Below are positions 16,583-23,769 of a DNA stretch of 64,000 nucleotides, in pieces. The first letter of the stretch is position 1. Every line of letters starts with the position of its first letter. The stretch is from Piscinibacter defluvii (lineage in GTDB: Bacteria > Pseudomonadota > Gammaproteobacteria > Burkholderiales > Burkholderiaceae_C). The notes under the pieces were generated by a model that ran no database searches, had not been told where the DNA came from, and was given only the letters and a program-made list of their open reading frames with translations. The DNA lies in NCBI RefSeq assembly GCF_004011805.1, contig NZ_ML137199.1, positions 2,088 to 66,087 on the forward strand. The letters are read 5' to 3'. The position numbers and the translations under genes are program-made.

Positions 16583-18220
16583 ATGACCCTGCCCCGGCTG
16601 TTGCCCGAGAAGCCCAACGACCCGGCGCGCACCGACAGCGTGCTGCTGGCCGTGTACGCACCGTTCGGCACCGACCCCGTGCTCAGCACCTTCCCCGACG
16701 GCGACAGCCAGACCCTGGCCCAGCACCCGCTGGTGCAGGGGCTGCTCAAGGTCGCCGATGCCGGCGTGCACGTGTGCGCGCTGATCGACCGGGTCGACGA
16801 CGACACCTGGCTGGTCGAGATCGAGGCCGGCAAGCCGGCCGGCATGGTGGTCACCTCGCGCTGGAAGCAGGACATGTCCCAGCCGCGCAACTTGGCCGGC
16901 TTCCTGCGCCACGCGCACCGCAGCCGCCCGACCGCGGCCATCGTGCTGGCGCTGGAGGGTCATGGTGCCGGCTTCCTGCCCGAGATCGACCGCACCCAGC
17001 TCGACACCGCCACGCTGACCGACAACGGCCGCTTCGAGTGGCGCTTCGACGACGACAGCGCCGCCCCGGTGCTGCCGGGCGATGCCCCGCTGCTGCCCGG
17101 CGGCTCGCCGATGCTGCCGGGCGGCTCGCCCATGCTGCCCGGCGGCTCGCCGATGCTGCCGGCCAATCACATGCCGCTGTCCACCTGGGGGCTGGGCGCG
17201 GCGTTGAGGATGGCGCTGGAGGCGGGCGTGCCGCGGCTGTCGGTGATCCACTTCGACAACTGCTTCAACATGTCGGTCGAGGTGCTGCACACCGTGGCGC
17301 CGTATGCCGACTACGCCACCGGCTACCCCAACTACAACTTCTTCACCGCCGGCGCGCCCTACCCGGGCGTGTTCGACAAGCTGCGCCAGCAGGGCAGCGC
17401 GACGGCCCAGCAGCTCGCGCTCTGGTTTGCCGAGGGCAACCACGCCATCCTGCAGGCCAAGGGCAACCACCCGACCGCGGGCTGCGTGGTGCGGCTGGCG
17501 CGCATGGGGGCGATCGCCGAGCGCGTGGACGACCTGGCCGACGCGCTGCTGGCGGCGATGCGCAGCGCGCCCGGGGCGGAGCAGCGCAAGGTCGTCGTGC
17601 AGCGCATCATGAACGCCATCATCCTGGCGCAGCAGTACGACACCGAAAGCGGCTTCTCGCTCGAGACACCCGACCAGCTGACCGACCTGTACAGCTTCGC
17701 CTCGCAGCTGCTGAAGTTCGACTTCCGGCCGCACCCGGTGCACCCGGCCTGCCGCGCGCTGCAGGATGCACTCAAGGGCATCAAGGTCTACGGCGACGCC
17801 GACCAGCCCTGGGTGGCCGACGGCACCGGCATCACCTGGAACTTCGGCTCGCCGCTGCTGGCGATGAACATCTTCCTGCCCGACCCGCTGCTGCGCGGCG
17901 TGTGGGACTGGCGCAGCCCGTTCTACCTCGACGTCAACCCCGATCCGGCGCGACCGCCGGTGCAGCCCCACATCATCGAGTTCGTCAAGGTGACCGACTG
18001 GGTCGACTTCCTGATCGAGTACCACCGCGACTCGCCGCTGGATGGCAGCTACGTGCGCCTGCTGCCCGCGGCGATCCCCGAGTTCCCGGTCTTCAACGCG
18101 AGCTTCAAGCCGAGCCAGAAGGTCCCGGGCAGGCCCGGCAGCACCGGCGCGGCCGGCACGCTGCCGCACCTGCCCTACAACCCGCCGGCCGCGGGCCGGA
18201 CCCGTCGCACGCAGGGCTGA
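16583..18220 (+). CDS. clostripain (peptidase family C11) homologue
   Basis: The 545-residue protein shows the caspase-fold dyad of clostripain peptidases: His127 in LALEGHGAGF and Cys227 in VIHFDNCFNMSVEV. C11 enzymes usually cut after Arg or Lys and often self-process. No signal peptide is visible, so it is probably cytoplasmic. An unusual segment at 164-193 repeats the unit LPGGSPM about four times; it sits between the His and Cys elements, where self-cleavage loops occur in the family. ATG 16583 follows a GAGGAG ribosome-binding site. A strong hairpin follows the stop. It is divergent from a TPR regulator. The substrate is unknown. Confidence 0.75.
   Translation: MTLPRLLPEKPNDPARTDSVLLAVYAPFGTDPVLSTFPDGDSQTLAQHPLVQGLLKVADAGVHVCALIDRVDDDTWLVEIEAGKPAGMVVTSRWKQDMSQPRNLAGFLRHAHRSRPTAAIVLALEGHGAGFLPEIDRTQLDTATLTDNGRFEWRFDDDSAAPVLPGDAPLLPGGSPMLPGGSPMLPGGSPMLPANHMPLSTWGLGAALRMALEAGVPRLSVIHFDNCFNMSVEVLHTVAPYADYATGYPNYNFFTAGAPYPGVFDKLRQQGSATAQQLALWFAEGNHAILQAKGNHPTAGCVVRLARMGAIAERVDDLADALLAAMRSAPGAEQRKVVVQRIMNAIILAQQYDTESGFSLETPDQLTDLYSFASQLLKFDFRPHPVHPACRALQDALKGIKVYGDADQPWVADGTGITWNFGSPLLAMNIFLPDPLLRGVWDWRSPFYLDVNPDPARPPVQPHIIEFVKVTDWVDFLIEYHRDSPLDGSYVRLLPAAIPEFPVFNASFKPSQKVPGRPGSTGAAGTLPHLPYNPPAAGRTRRTQG
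17092..17163 (+). repeat. in-frame tandem repeat encoding LPGGSPM
   Basis: About three near-identical 21-base units inside the clostripain gene encode LPGGSPM, preceded by a diverged copy (LPGDAPL). Copy number could vary by slippage without shifting the frame. Confidence 0.75.
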
Positions 18221-18238
18221 CGCCGTCGCTGCCCGCGC

Positions 18239-18269
18239 GGGCCACCCCGGTGTCCGGCCGGGGTGGCCC
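18239..18269 (+). terminator. hairpin terminator after the clostripain gene
   Basis: Perfect 12-base arms GGGCCACCCCGG and CCGGGGTGGCCC flank a seven-base loop 18 bases after the stop. No T-run follows, so it may stop transcription only partly or protect the mRNA end. Confidence 0.5.
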
Positions 18270-18296
18270 GCGCCGCTTGCGGGGGCGGTCGGCGGC

Positions 18297-18321
18297 GCGA
18301 CGATCGTCTGTCGATCGTCGC
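18297..18321. promoter_or_regulatory. perfect palindrome containing ACGATCGTCTG, possible operator copy 2
   Basis: Ten-base arms GCGACGATCG and CGATCGTCGC flank TCTGT. The site contains the 11-base element found upstream of the TPR regulator. It lies about 120 bases before the next small gene and could control it, or act as an RNA hairpin. Confidence 0.4.
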
Positions 18322-18441
18322 CGCTCCCCCCCCATCCGGACCGGCCGTGGCTGCGTCGCAATGGGAAGCACGGTGGACTGAAATGAACCCAGGACGACAC
18401 CGCAGCGCGGATCGTCCGGATCACCGACACCGAGGACCATC

Positions 18442-18681
18442 ATGCTGAACACCCAACTCCTCCATGCCCTTCCTGCCGAACAGGCACGCTGCCGCGAGCT
18501 GGTCCGCAAGTACGTTGCGATCGGTTCGGCAGGGGCGTTTGCCTCGGCCCTGATCGAGGCCTCGCTGCGCCGCGCCGACCGCGCGGTGATCGACGGCGAC
18601 GAGCAGGACATCCGCCGCGCGCTCGAGGAACTGCAGGCCTACGAGGGCGCGCGCCGCGCGCCGCTGCGGCTGGCGGCCTGA
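18442..18681 (+). CDS. small hypothetical protein
   Basis: The 79-residue product is mostly helical (MLNTQLLHALPAEQARCREL, then AFASALIEASLRRADRAVID and DIRRALEELQAYEG). It has no signal peptide or membrane segment and one Cys. A GAGGA ribosome-binding site lies about 10 bases before ATG 18442. Similar short proteins occur in other Burkholderiales, from memory, without known function. It sits alone between the palindrome downstream of the clostripain gene and the phosphofructokinase gene. Confidence 0.6.
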   Translation: MLNTQLLHALPAEQARCRELVRKYVAIGSAGAFASALIEASLRRADRAVIDGDEQDIRRALEELQAYEGARRAPLRLAA

Positions 18682-18742
18682 GCCGCGCTGCGGGCCCCGG
18701 GCGGGGGTACGATCCCCGCCCGGACCATTTGGAGGAGCCCGC

Positions 18743-19960
18743 ATGCAGCCATCCGGCAAGATCCTCGTCGCGCAAGGCGGCGGACCGACCGCAGTGATCA
18801 ACCAATCGCTCGTCGGCGTGGTGCTGGAGGCGCGGCGCTTCCGCGAGATCCGGCAGGTGTACGGCGCGCGCCATGGTGTGCGCGGCATCGTCAACGAGGA
18901 CTTCGTCGACCTCACGCAGGAGACCAGCCACAACCTGGAGATGGTGGCCGGCACGCCCGCCTCGGCGCTGGGCTCGACACGCGACAAGCCCGACCTGAAG
19001 TACTGCCGGGAGATCTTCAAGGTGCTGCAGGCGCACGAGATCGGGCACTTCTTCTACATCGGCGGCAACGACTCCTCCGACACCGTGCGCATCGTCAGCG
19101 AGGAGGCGCAGAAGGCGAACTACCCGCTGCGCTCGATCCACATCCCTAAGACGATCGACAACGACCTGGTCGGCAACGACCACACGCCCGGCTTCCCCTC
19201 GGCGGCGCGCTTCGTCGCGCAGGCCTTCGCGGGCGCGAACCTCGACAACGCCGCGCTGCCCGGCGTCTACGTCGCGGTGGTGATGGGGCGGCACGCCGGC
19301 TTCCTGACCGCGGCCTCGGCGCTGGGCAAGAAGTTCCCGGACGACGGCCCGCACCTGATCTACCTGCCCGAGCGCACCTTCGAGCTGCCGAAGTTCCTGG
19401 CTGACGTGAAGGCCGCCTACGAGCGCTTCGGCCGTTGCGTGATCGCCGTCTCCGAAGGCATCCACGATGCCAGCGGCCAGGCGATCGCCGCGCAGCTCGC
19501 CAAGGACCTGGAGCACGACGCACACGGCAACGTGCAGCTGTCGGGCAGCGGCGCGCTGGCCGACCTGCTGTGCGAGGAGATCAAGGCCAAGCTTGGCATC
19601 AAGCGCGTGCGCGGCGACACCTTCGGCTACCTGCAGCGCAGCTTCATCGGATGCGTCAGCGACGTCGACCAGCGCGAGGCGCGCGAGGTGGGCGAGAAGG
19701 CGGTGCAGTACGCGATGTGGGGCGACCGCGACGGCTCGGTGGCGATCAAGCGCACCGGCTACTACTCGGCCGACTACGAGCTGGTGCCGCTGGCCACCGT
19801 GGCCGGCAAGACGCGCACGATGGACGACGCGTTCATCAGCGACTCCGGCACCGATGTGACCGACGCTTTCCGCCTCTACCTGCGCCCGCTGCTCGGCTCC
19901 GGCATGCCGGATGCATTCCGGCTGCGGCCGAATCCGGTGCCCAAGGTGCTCAAGCGCTAG
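18743..19960 (+). CDS. pfp: pyrophosphate-dependent 6-phosphofructokinase
   Basis: The 405-residue protein is a group II/III phosphofructokinase. It has the nucleotide-site glycine loop QGGGPTAVINQSL. The GGNDSSDT sequence replaces the GGDGS of ATP enzymes, and PKTIDNDLVGND contains the Lys typical of PPi users. These point to pyrophosphate as phosphoryl donor, so the reaction between fructose 6-phosphate and fructose 1,6-bisphosphate is reversible. ATG 18743 follows GGAGGAG. Beta-proteobacteria that lack ATP-PFK often carry this enzyme in glycolysis, gluconeogenesis or the ribulose-monophosphate and Calvin-related routes. It converges on soxA with seven bases between stops. Confidence 0.88.
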   Translation: MQPSGKILVAQGGGPTAVINQSLVGVVLEARRFREIRQVYGARHGVRGIVNEDFVDLTQETSHNLEMVAGTPASALGSTRDKPDLKYCREIFKVLQAHEIGHFFYIGGNDSSDTVRIVSEEAQKANYPLRSIHIPKTIDNDLVGNDHTPGFPSAARFVAQAFAGANLDNAALPGVYVAVVMGRHAGFLTAASALGKKFPDDGPHLIYLPERTFELPKFLADVKAAYERFGRCVIAVSEGIHDASGQAIAAQLAKDLEHDAHGNVQLSGSGALADLLCEEIKAKLGIKRVRGDTFGYLQRSFIGCVSDVDQREAREVGEKAVQYAMWGDRDGSVAIKRTGYYSADYELVPLATVAGKTRTMDDAFISDSGTDVTDAFRLYLRPLLGSGMPDAFRLRPNPVPKVLKR

Positions 19961-19967
19961 ACAGACG

Positions 19968-20732
19968 CTACGGCCGCACCGCCGGCGTCTCCAGCGGCAT
20001 GCCAGCGGCGCGCTGCATCAGGTACAGCTCGAGCTCGACCCATTCCGGCGCGTCCGGGGCGAAGGGCTCGGCGCGCACGCCGGCCAGGCAGCCGCGCAGG
20101 CGCCGCTGCAGCGAGCCGAGCGCCTGCCATTCGAGCCGGTAGACCGGGTAGCCGGTCGGGTGGCCCTGCGGGATCGTGCTGCCGCCCAGCCGCCCGCCGG
20201 CCAGGCCGTCGTGGCAGTGGGTGCAGGCGAGGTTGAGCTGGCCGAGGCGTTGCCCGTACAGCACGCGGCCGCGGTCGCGCCAGGGGGCCAGGCGCGGGTC
20301 CGGGTCGGGCGTGATCGGCAGGGCGCGCGACTGGTGCGCCACGTAGGCCTCGAGCGCGAGCCGGTCGCCGTCCTCCGGGCCGGGGCGCGGCAGGCCCTGG
20401 CGCACGCGGCAGGCCGCGATGCGCTGGCCGAGGGATACCGGCCGGCCGCTCGCCGCATCGAAGCGCGGATGGCGCGTGGCCGCGCCGCGCATCGACCGGG
20501 GTGCCTCGCCATGGCAGTCGCTGCAGCGCTGCCCCCGCGGCCCGGCCGGCTGGTCCCACAGCGCCGCACCCTCCAGCACCGACAGCAGCCCGGGGTTCTG
20601 GGCGTCGTCGCGCTGCAGCGCCTGCAGCGCCGGGCTCATGTCGTCGAAGCCGGAATGGCGCGCCGGCGGGGCGGGGGCCGGGGCCTGCGCGCAGCCGGCC
20701 GCCAGCATCAGCGCCGGCAGCCAGCGCGTCAT
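19968..20732 (-). CDS. soxA: sulfur-oxidation cytochrome SoxA, dihaem, probable lipoprotein
   Basis: The 254-residue protein has all marks of dihaem SoxA: CSDCH at 70-74 with Cys108 as the likely second ligand of haem 1, and CTHCH at 170-174 with Cys215 (RLRGCLAGVRAEP) as the ligand of the active-site haem. SoxA pairs with SoxX to attach thiosulfate oxidatively to the Cys of SoxY in the periplasm. The leader MTRWLPALMLAAGC ends in a lipobox-like AAGC, so it may be membrane-anchored, which is not the usual case. The start overlaps the receiver-HPt gene stop as ATGA. soxX, soxY and soxZ lie about 10 kb away on the same strand. Confidence 0.87.
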   Translation of the reverse strand: MTRWLPALMLAAGCAQAPAPAPPARHSGFDDMSPALQALQRDDAQNPGLLSVLEGAALWDQPAGPRGQRCSDCHGEAPRSMRGAATRHPRFDAASGRPVSLGQRIAACRVRQGLPRPGPEDGDRLALEAYVAHQSRALPITPDPDPRLAPWRDRGRVLYGQRLGQLNLACTHCHDGLAGGRLGGSTIPQGHPTGYPVYRLEWQALGSLQRRLRGCLAGVRAEPFAPDAPEWVELELYLMQRAAGMPLETPAVRP

Positions 20733-21412
20733 CGCGCCATCCAGTCGGCCAGGAGGCGGCGCAGCCCGGCCCAGCCGGCCACGCTGGCCGGATCGCCGTC
20801 CGCAGCCCGGCGTTCGAGCTGACGGGCCTGCTCGCTCGCCACCTCGTCGCCGAGCAGCAGCAGCACCGACTTCAGGCTGTGCGCCAGGCGCCGCAGGGCC
20901 GGCAGGTCCGCCGCCGCGGCGCAGCGGTCTCCCTCGGCCAGGTCGGCGGCGAACTGCTGCACCGCCTGGTCGCGGAACGCGGCAAACAGCGCGGCGTCGC
21001 CACCGAAGTGGCGCTGCACCGCGTCGCCCGAGGCGGGGGCCGCCGGCGCCACCGGGGCCGGTGCGGCCCCGAGCGCCGATTCGACCGCCTCGAGCAGCGC
21101 GCCGATGGACACCGGCTTGTCGAGGATGCGCCAGACACCGAGCGCCTGCAGCCGCTCGCGCAGCGCCGCATTGACCCCGGCGCTGAAGACAATGCTGCGC
21201 GGCTGCGGCGGCGGCCCGGCGAGCAGCTCGATGCCGTTGCCGTCGGGCAGCATCAGGTCGGTGACCAGCAGGTCGGCGGGCTCGGCCAGCGCGGCGCGAC
21301 CCGCCTGCAGGCTGGCGCATTCCACCAGTGTCAGCGGCAGCTCCTCCAGGGCCAGCGCGACGAAGCGGCGGATCGACGCATCGTCCTCGACGAGCACGAC
21401 CCGTGCGCCCAT
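20729..21412 (-). CDS. response-regulator receiver fused to HPt domain
   Basis: The 227-residue protein has a receiver domain (MGARVVLVEDDASIRR; phospho-acceptor Asp52 in LLVTDLMLP; Lys99 in LDKP). After an Ala/Pro linker comes a histidine phosphotransfer domain with His178 in RRLAHSLKSVLLLLG. It can take and pass phosphate, so it is an intermediate in a phosphorelay rather than an output protein. It is preceded by 20 bases by a DNA-binding receiver gene and overlaps soxA by four bases. Its kinase is probably one of the two histidine kinases in the plus-strand block. Confidence 0.85.
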   Translation of the reverse strand: MGARVVLVEDDASIRRFVALALEELPLTLVECASLQAGRAALAEPADLLVTDLMLPDGNGIELLAGPPPQPRSIVFSAGVNAALRERLQALGVWRILDKPVSIGALLEAVESALGAAPAPVAPAAPASGDAVQRHFGGDAALFAAFRDQAVQQFAADLAEGDRCAAAADLPALRRLAHSLKSVLLLLGDEVASEQARQLERRAADGDPASVAGWAGLRRLLADWMAR

Positions 21413-21432
21413 CGCCGTCGCCGTGCGCCCCG

Positions 21433-22059
21433 TCAGCCGGCCTGCTCGGCGGCGGCCAGGCACTCGCGCAGGCGGCGCGGCAGCTCGGTGACCAGCTGCG
21501 ACTTGTGCACCACCGGCACGCCTTCGAGCGCGAAGCGGTAGGGGCCGCGGTCGGCCTCGTCCAGCGAGGTGACGACGATCAGCTGGATGCCGTCGAACTG
21601 GCGGTGCGAACGCAGGCTCGTGATCAGCGTGGCGCCGTCGATGCCTGGCAGCAGGATGTCGACGATCAGCACGCGCGGGCGCAGCTGGCCGGCCATCGCC
21701 AGGCCGGAGATGCCGTCGTCGGCCACCTCGAAGGCGAGCTCCGGGAACTGCTGCCGCAGCAGCAGGCCGATCAGGTTCTGGTAATGCTTCGAGTCCTCGA
21801 TCAGCAGCACCGTCGCCGGGGCCGCAGCGGACGGCCTGGGCGCGGGTTCGGCCGGCGCAGCGGCATGGCGCCGGTCCAGCCACTGCTGCACCGATTCGGC
21901 GGAGATCCGGCGGTGGCCGCCGGGGGTCTTCCAGGCGGACAGCTCGCCGCGGTCGACCATCAGCTGCACCGAACGCACGGCCATGCCGAGCATGCGCGCC
22001 ACCTCGAGGGTGCTGAAGTCGCCGCTGGCGGTGTCGATGGCGGGGCGGTCGGGTTTCAT
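21433..22059 (-). CDS. MerR/excisionase-type helix-turn-helix fused to receiver domain
   Basis: The 208-residue protein begins with an excisionase-like winged helix (DFSTLEVARMLGMAVRSVQL, then GELSAWKTPGGHRRISAESV). A receiver domain follows a proline-rich linker, with acidic pocket IEDS, phospho-acceptor Asp134 in VLIVDILLPGIDG, a conserved Thr/Ser in VVTS and Lys in VVHKS. It should bind DNA under phosphorylation control. Having the HTH at the N-terminus is the reverse of the usual OmpR or NarL order. ATG 22059 is the clear start. It is divergent from the HD-GYP gene across a 15-base motif and leads the operon with the receiver-HPt gene and soxA. Confidence 0.83.
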   Translation of the reverse strand: MKPDRPAIDTASGDFSTLEVARMLGMAVRSVQLMVDRGELSAWKTPGGHRRISAESVQQWLDRRHAAAPAEPAPRPSAAAPATVLLIEDSKHYQNLIGLLLRQQFPELAFEVADDGISGLAMAGQLRPRVLIVDILLPGIDGATLITSLRSHRQFDGIQLIVVTSLDEADRGPYRFALEGVPVVHKSQLVTELPRRLRECLAAAEQAG

Positions 22060-22126
22060 CCCGAGCGATTTTGCCAAGAGTTGCCGCCCGGCGGGCCCCC
22101 GATTTGGGATCGATTGCCGCCCAAAG

Positions 22127-22141
22127 ATGATAATAATGATC
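22127..22141. promoter_or_regulatory. 15-bp motif copy 1 (ATGATAATAATGATC)
   Basis: This AT-rich sequence stands out in GC-rich surroundings between the divergent regulator and HD-GYP genes. Thirteen of its 15 bases recur at 26281-26295, before the pseudo-kinase gene. It has GAT...ATC symmetry and may be the site of the HTH-receiver protein or part of a promoter. Confidence 0.45.
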
Positions 22142-22972
22142 GTGAGCCCGTTCCTGTCTTCCTCCTTCGCCGTCACCGCGCCGCCCCCGCCCATGCCGGA
22201 CTCGGGCGGGCTGTCGTTCGAGCCGGCGGCAGCGGCGCAGATGGAGCGCCTGGTGGCCGACCTCGGGCGCATGTACCGCGAACGCAACGACGCGCTGCGC
22301 GAGGTGGCGCGGGCCCACCACGACGCGCTGTTCCGCCTCGCGCTGGCGGCCGACTACCGCGACGACGACACCGGCGTGCACATCGTGCGCATCGGCTTCC
22401 TGGCCGAGGCGCTGGCGCGTGACGCCGGCTGCCCGGCCGACTGGGCCGCGATGCTGCGCACCGCCGCGCCGATGCACGACGTGGGCAAGATCGGCGTGCC
22501 CGACGGCGTGCTGAAGAAGCCCGGGCCGCTCGACGCGTCCGAGCGCGCGGTGATGAACCAGCATCCGCGCATCGGCGCGGAGATCCTCGGCCAGTCGCGC
22601 ATCCCGCTGTTCCGCCTGGCGGCCGAGGTGGCGCTGGCGCACCACGAGCGCTGGGACGGCAGCGGCTACCCGAGCGGCCTGGCCGGCGAGGCGATCCCGC
22701 TGGCCGGCCGCATCGTCGCGGTGGTCGACTTCTTCGACGCGCTCACGATGGACCGCTGCTACCGCCGGGCCTTCGACGACGCGCGGGCGCTGCAGATGCT
22801 CGCCGAGCAGCGCGGCCGCGCGTTCGACCCGCGCCTGGTCGACCTGTTCCTGGCCGACGCGCCGACCTACGTGGCGCTGCGCGAACGGGTCAACCGGGCC
22901 GCGCCGAGCTTCGCCGACCTGGTGCGCGGCGTGGACGCGCTGGCGCAGATGAACGAGCAGGTGCAGCCGTGA
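22127..22972 (+). CDS. HD-GYP domain cyclic di-GMP phosphodiesterase
   Basis: The domain begins around HDALFRLALAADYRDDDTGVH and contains the metal-site pair in MHDVGKIGVPDGVLKKPG and the signature HHERWDGSGYPSGL. HD-GYP enzymes hydrolyse cyclic di-GMP to GMP. There is no receiver domain. A short unassigned N-terminus and a helix (MERLVADLGRMYRERNDALR) precede the catalytic part. The start is uncertain: ATG 22127 and ATG 22136 lie in the 15-base motif, and GTG 22142 or ATG 22193 are alternatives; none has a ribosome-binding site. The stop overlaps the binding-protein start by one base. Confidence 0.82.
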   Translation: MIIMIVSPFLSSSFAVTAPPPPMPDSGGLSFEPAAAAQMERLVADLGRMYRERNDALREVARAHHDALFRLALAADYRDDDTGVHIVRIGFLAEALARDAGCPADWAAMLRTAAPMHDVGKIGVPDGVLKKPGPLDASERAVMNQHPRIGAEILGQSRIPLFRLAAEVALAHHERWDGSGYPSGLAGEAIPLAGRIVAVVDFFDALTMDRCYRRAFDDARALQMLAEQRGRAFDPRLVDLFLADAPTYVALRERVNRAAPSFADLVRGVDALAQMNEQVQP

Positions 22973-23757
22973 TGCGCCGGCTCGTGTGGGCACTGCTGGC
23001 GGCCGCGCTCGGCCTGCCGATGCCGGCCGCGGCCGGGCCGGTGCTCGATCGCATCAAGGGCAGCGGCGTGCTGCGCGTCTGCATCTGGCCCGACTACTAC
23101 GGCGTCAGCCTGCGCGACCCGCGCAGCGGGCGCCTGTCGGGCATCGACATCGATCTGTCGGCCGAACTCGGGCGCGACCTCGGCGTGCGCATCGAGCATG
23201 TCGACTCCTCGTTCGCGACGCTGATCGCCGACCTGAAGGAGGGCCGCTGCGAGGTGGCGATGTTCGCGGTCGGCATGCTGCCGAAACGCATGGAGCAGCT
23301 GCGCTTCACGCGGCCCTACCTGCGCAGCGACGTCTACGCCATCGCGCCCAAGGGCAGCCGCGTGGTGCGCAGCTGGGCCGACATCGACCAGCCCGGCGTG
23401 CAGGTGGCGGTGCAGGCCGGCACCTTCATGGAGCCGGTGATGGCCGCGGCGCTCAAGCGCGCCACGCTGGTGGTGGTGCGACCGCCGGCCACGCGCGAGC
23501 GCGAGCTCGAGGCCGGCCGGGTCGACGTGTTCATGACCGACTACCCGTACAGCCGCCGCCTGCTCGACAACGCCGACTGGGCCGTGCTGATCGAGCCGCC
23601 GGCGCCGTTCCATCCGCTGCCCTACGCCTATGCCGTCAGGCCGGGCGACGAGGACTGGCTGGCCACGATGGACGGCTTCGTGCAGCGCATCCAGCGCGAC
23701 GGCCGGCTCGACGCGGCGGCGCGCCGCCACGGCCTGAGTGCGATCGTGGCGCGCTGA
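22972..23757 (+). CDS. periplasmic solute-binding protein, family 3 type
   Basis: The 261-residue protein has a signal peptide (RRLVWALLAAALGLPMPAAA). The mature chain starts with the family 3 pattern GSGVLRVCIWPDYYGVSLRD, followed by LSGIDIDLSAELGRDLGV and EVAMFAVGMLPKRMEQLRFTRPYL. Such proteins bind amino acids or similar small molecules. No ABC permease or ATPase gene is adjacent. It lies between HD-GYP and a membrane histidine kinase gene, so a sensory role, presenting a ligand to the kinase, is more likely than transport. ATG 22972 shares one base with the HD-GYP stop. Confidence 0.8.
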   Translation: MRRLVWALLAAALGLPMPAAAGPVLDRIKGSGVLRVCIWPDYYGVSLRDPRSGRLSGIDIDLSAELGRDLGVRIEHVDSSFATLIADLKEGRCEVAMFAVGMLPKRMEQLRFTRPYLRSDVYAIAPKGSRVVRSWADIDQPGVQVAVQAGTFMEPVMAAALKRATLVVVRPPATRERELEAGRVDVFMTDYPYSRRLLDNADWAVLIEPPAPFHPLPYAYAVRPGDEDWLATMDGFVQRIQRDGRLDAAARRHGLSAIVAR

Positions 23758-23769
23758 TCGATCCCGCCG

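Noticed and set aside
17092-17163. CRISPR-like or VNTR array
   Set aside because: The repeats are contiguous, in frame and inside a peptidase gene. No spacers exist. No CRISPR array or cas gene was seen anywhere in the window.
13238-18430. A 1,730-codon open frame on the minus strand and similar long antisense frames
   Set aside because: Very GC-rich DNA rarely has stops in shadow frames. Its translation is low-complexity His/Gln/Arg/Ala text over several real genes; only the portions matching known families were kept.
19968-20732. Generic dihaem cytochrome (thiosulfate dehydrogenase-like)
   Set aside because: Spacing of the two CxxCH sites with Cys108 and Cys215 and the RLRGCLAGVRAEP context is specific for SoxA.
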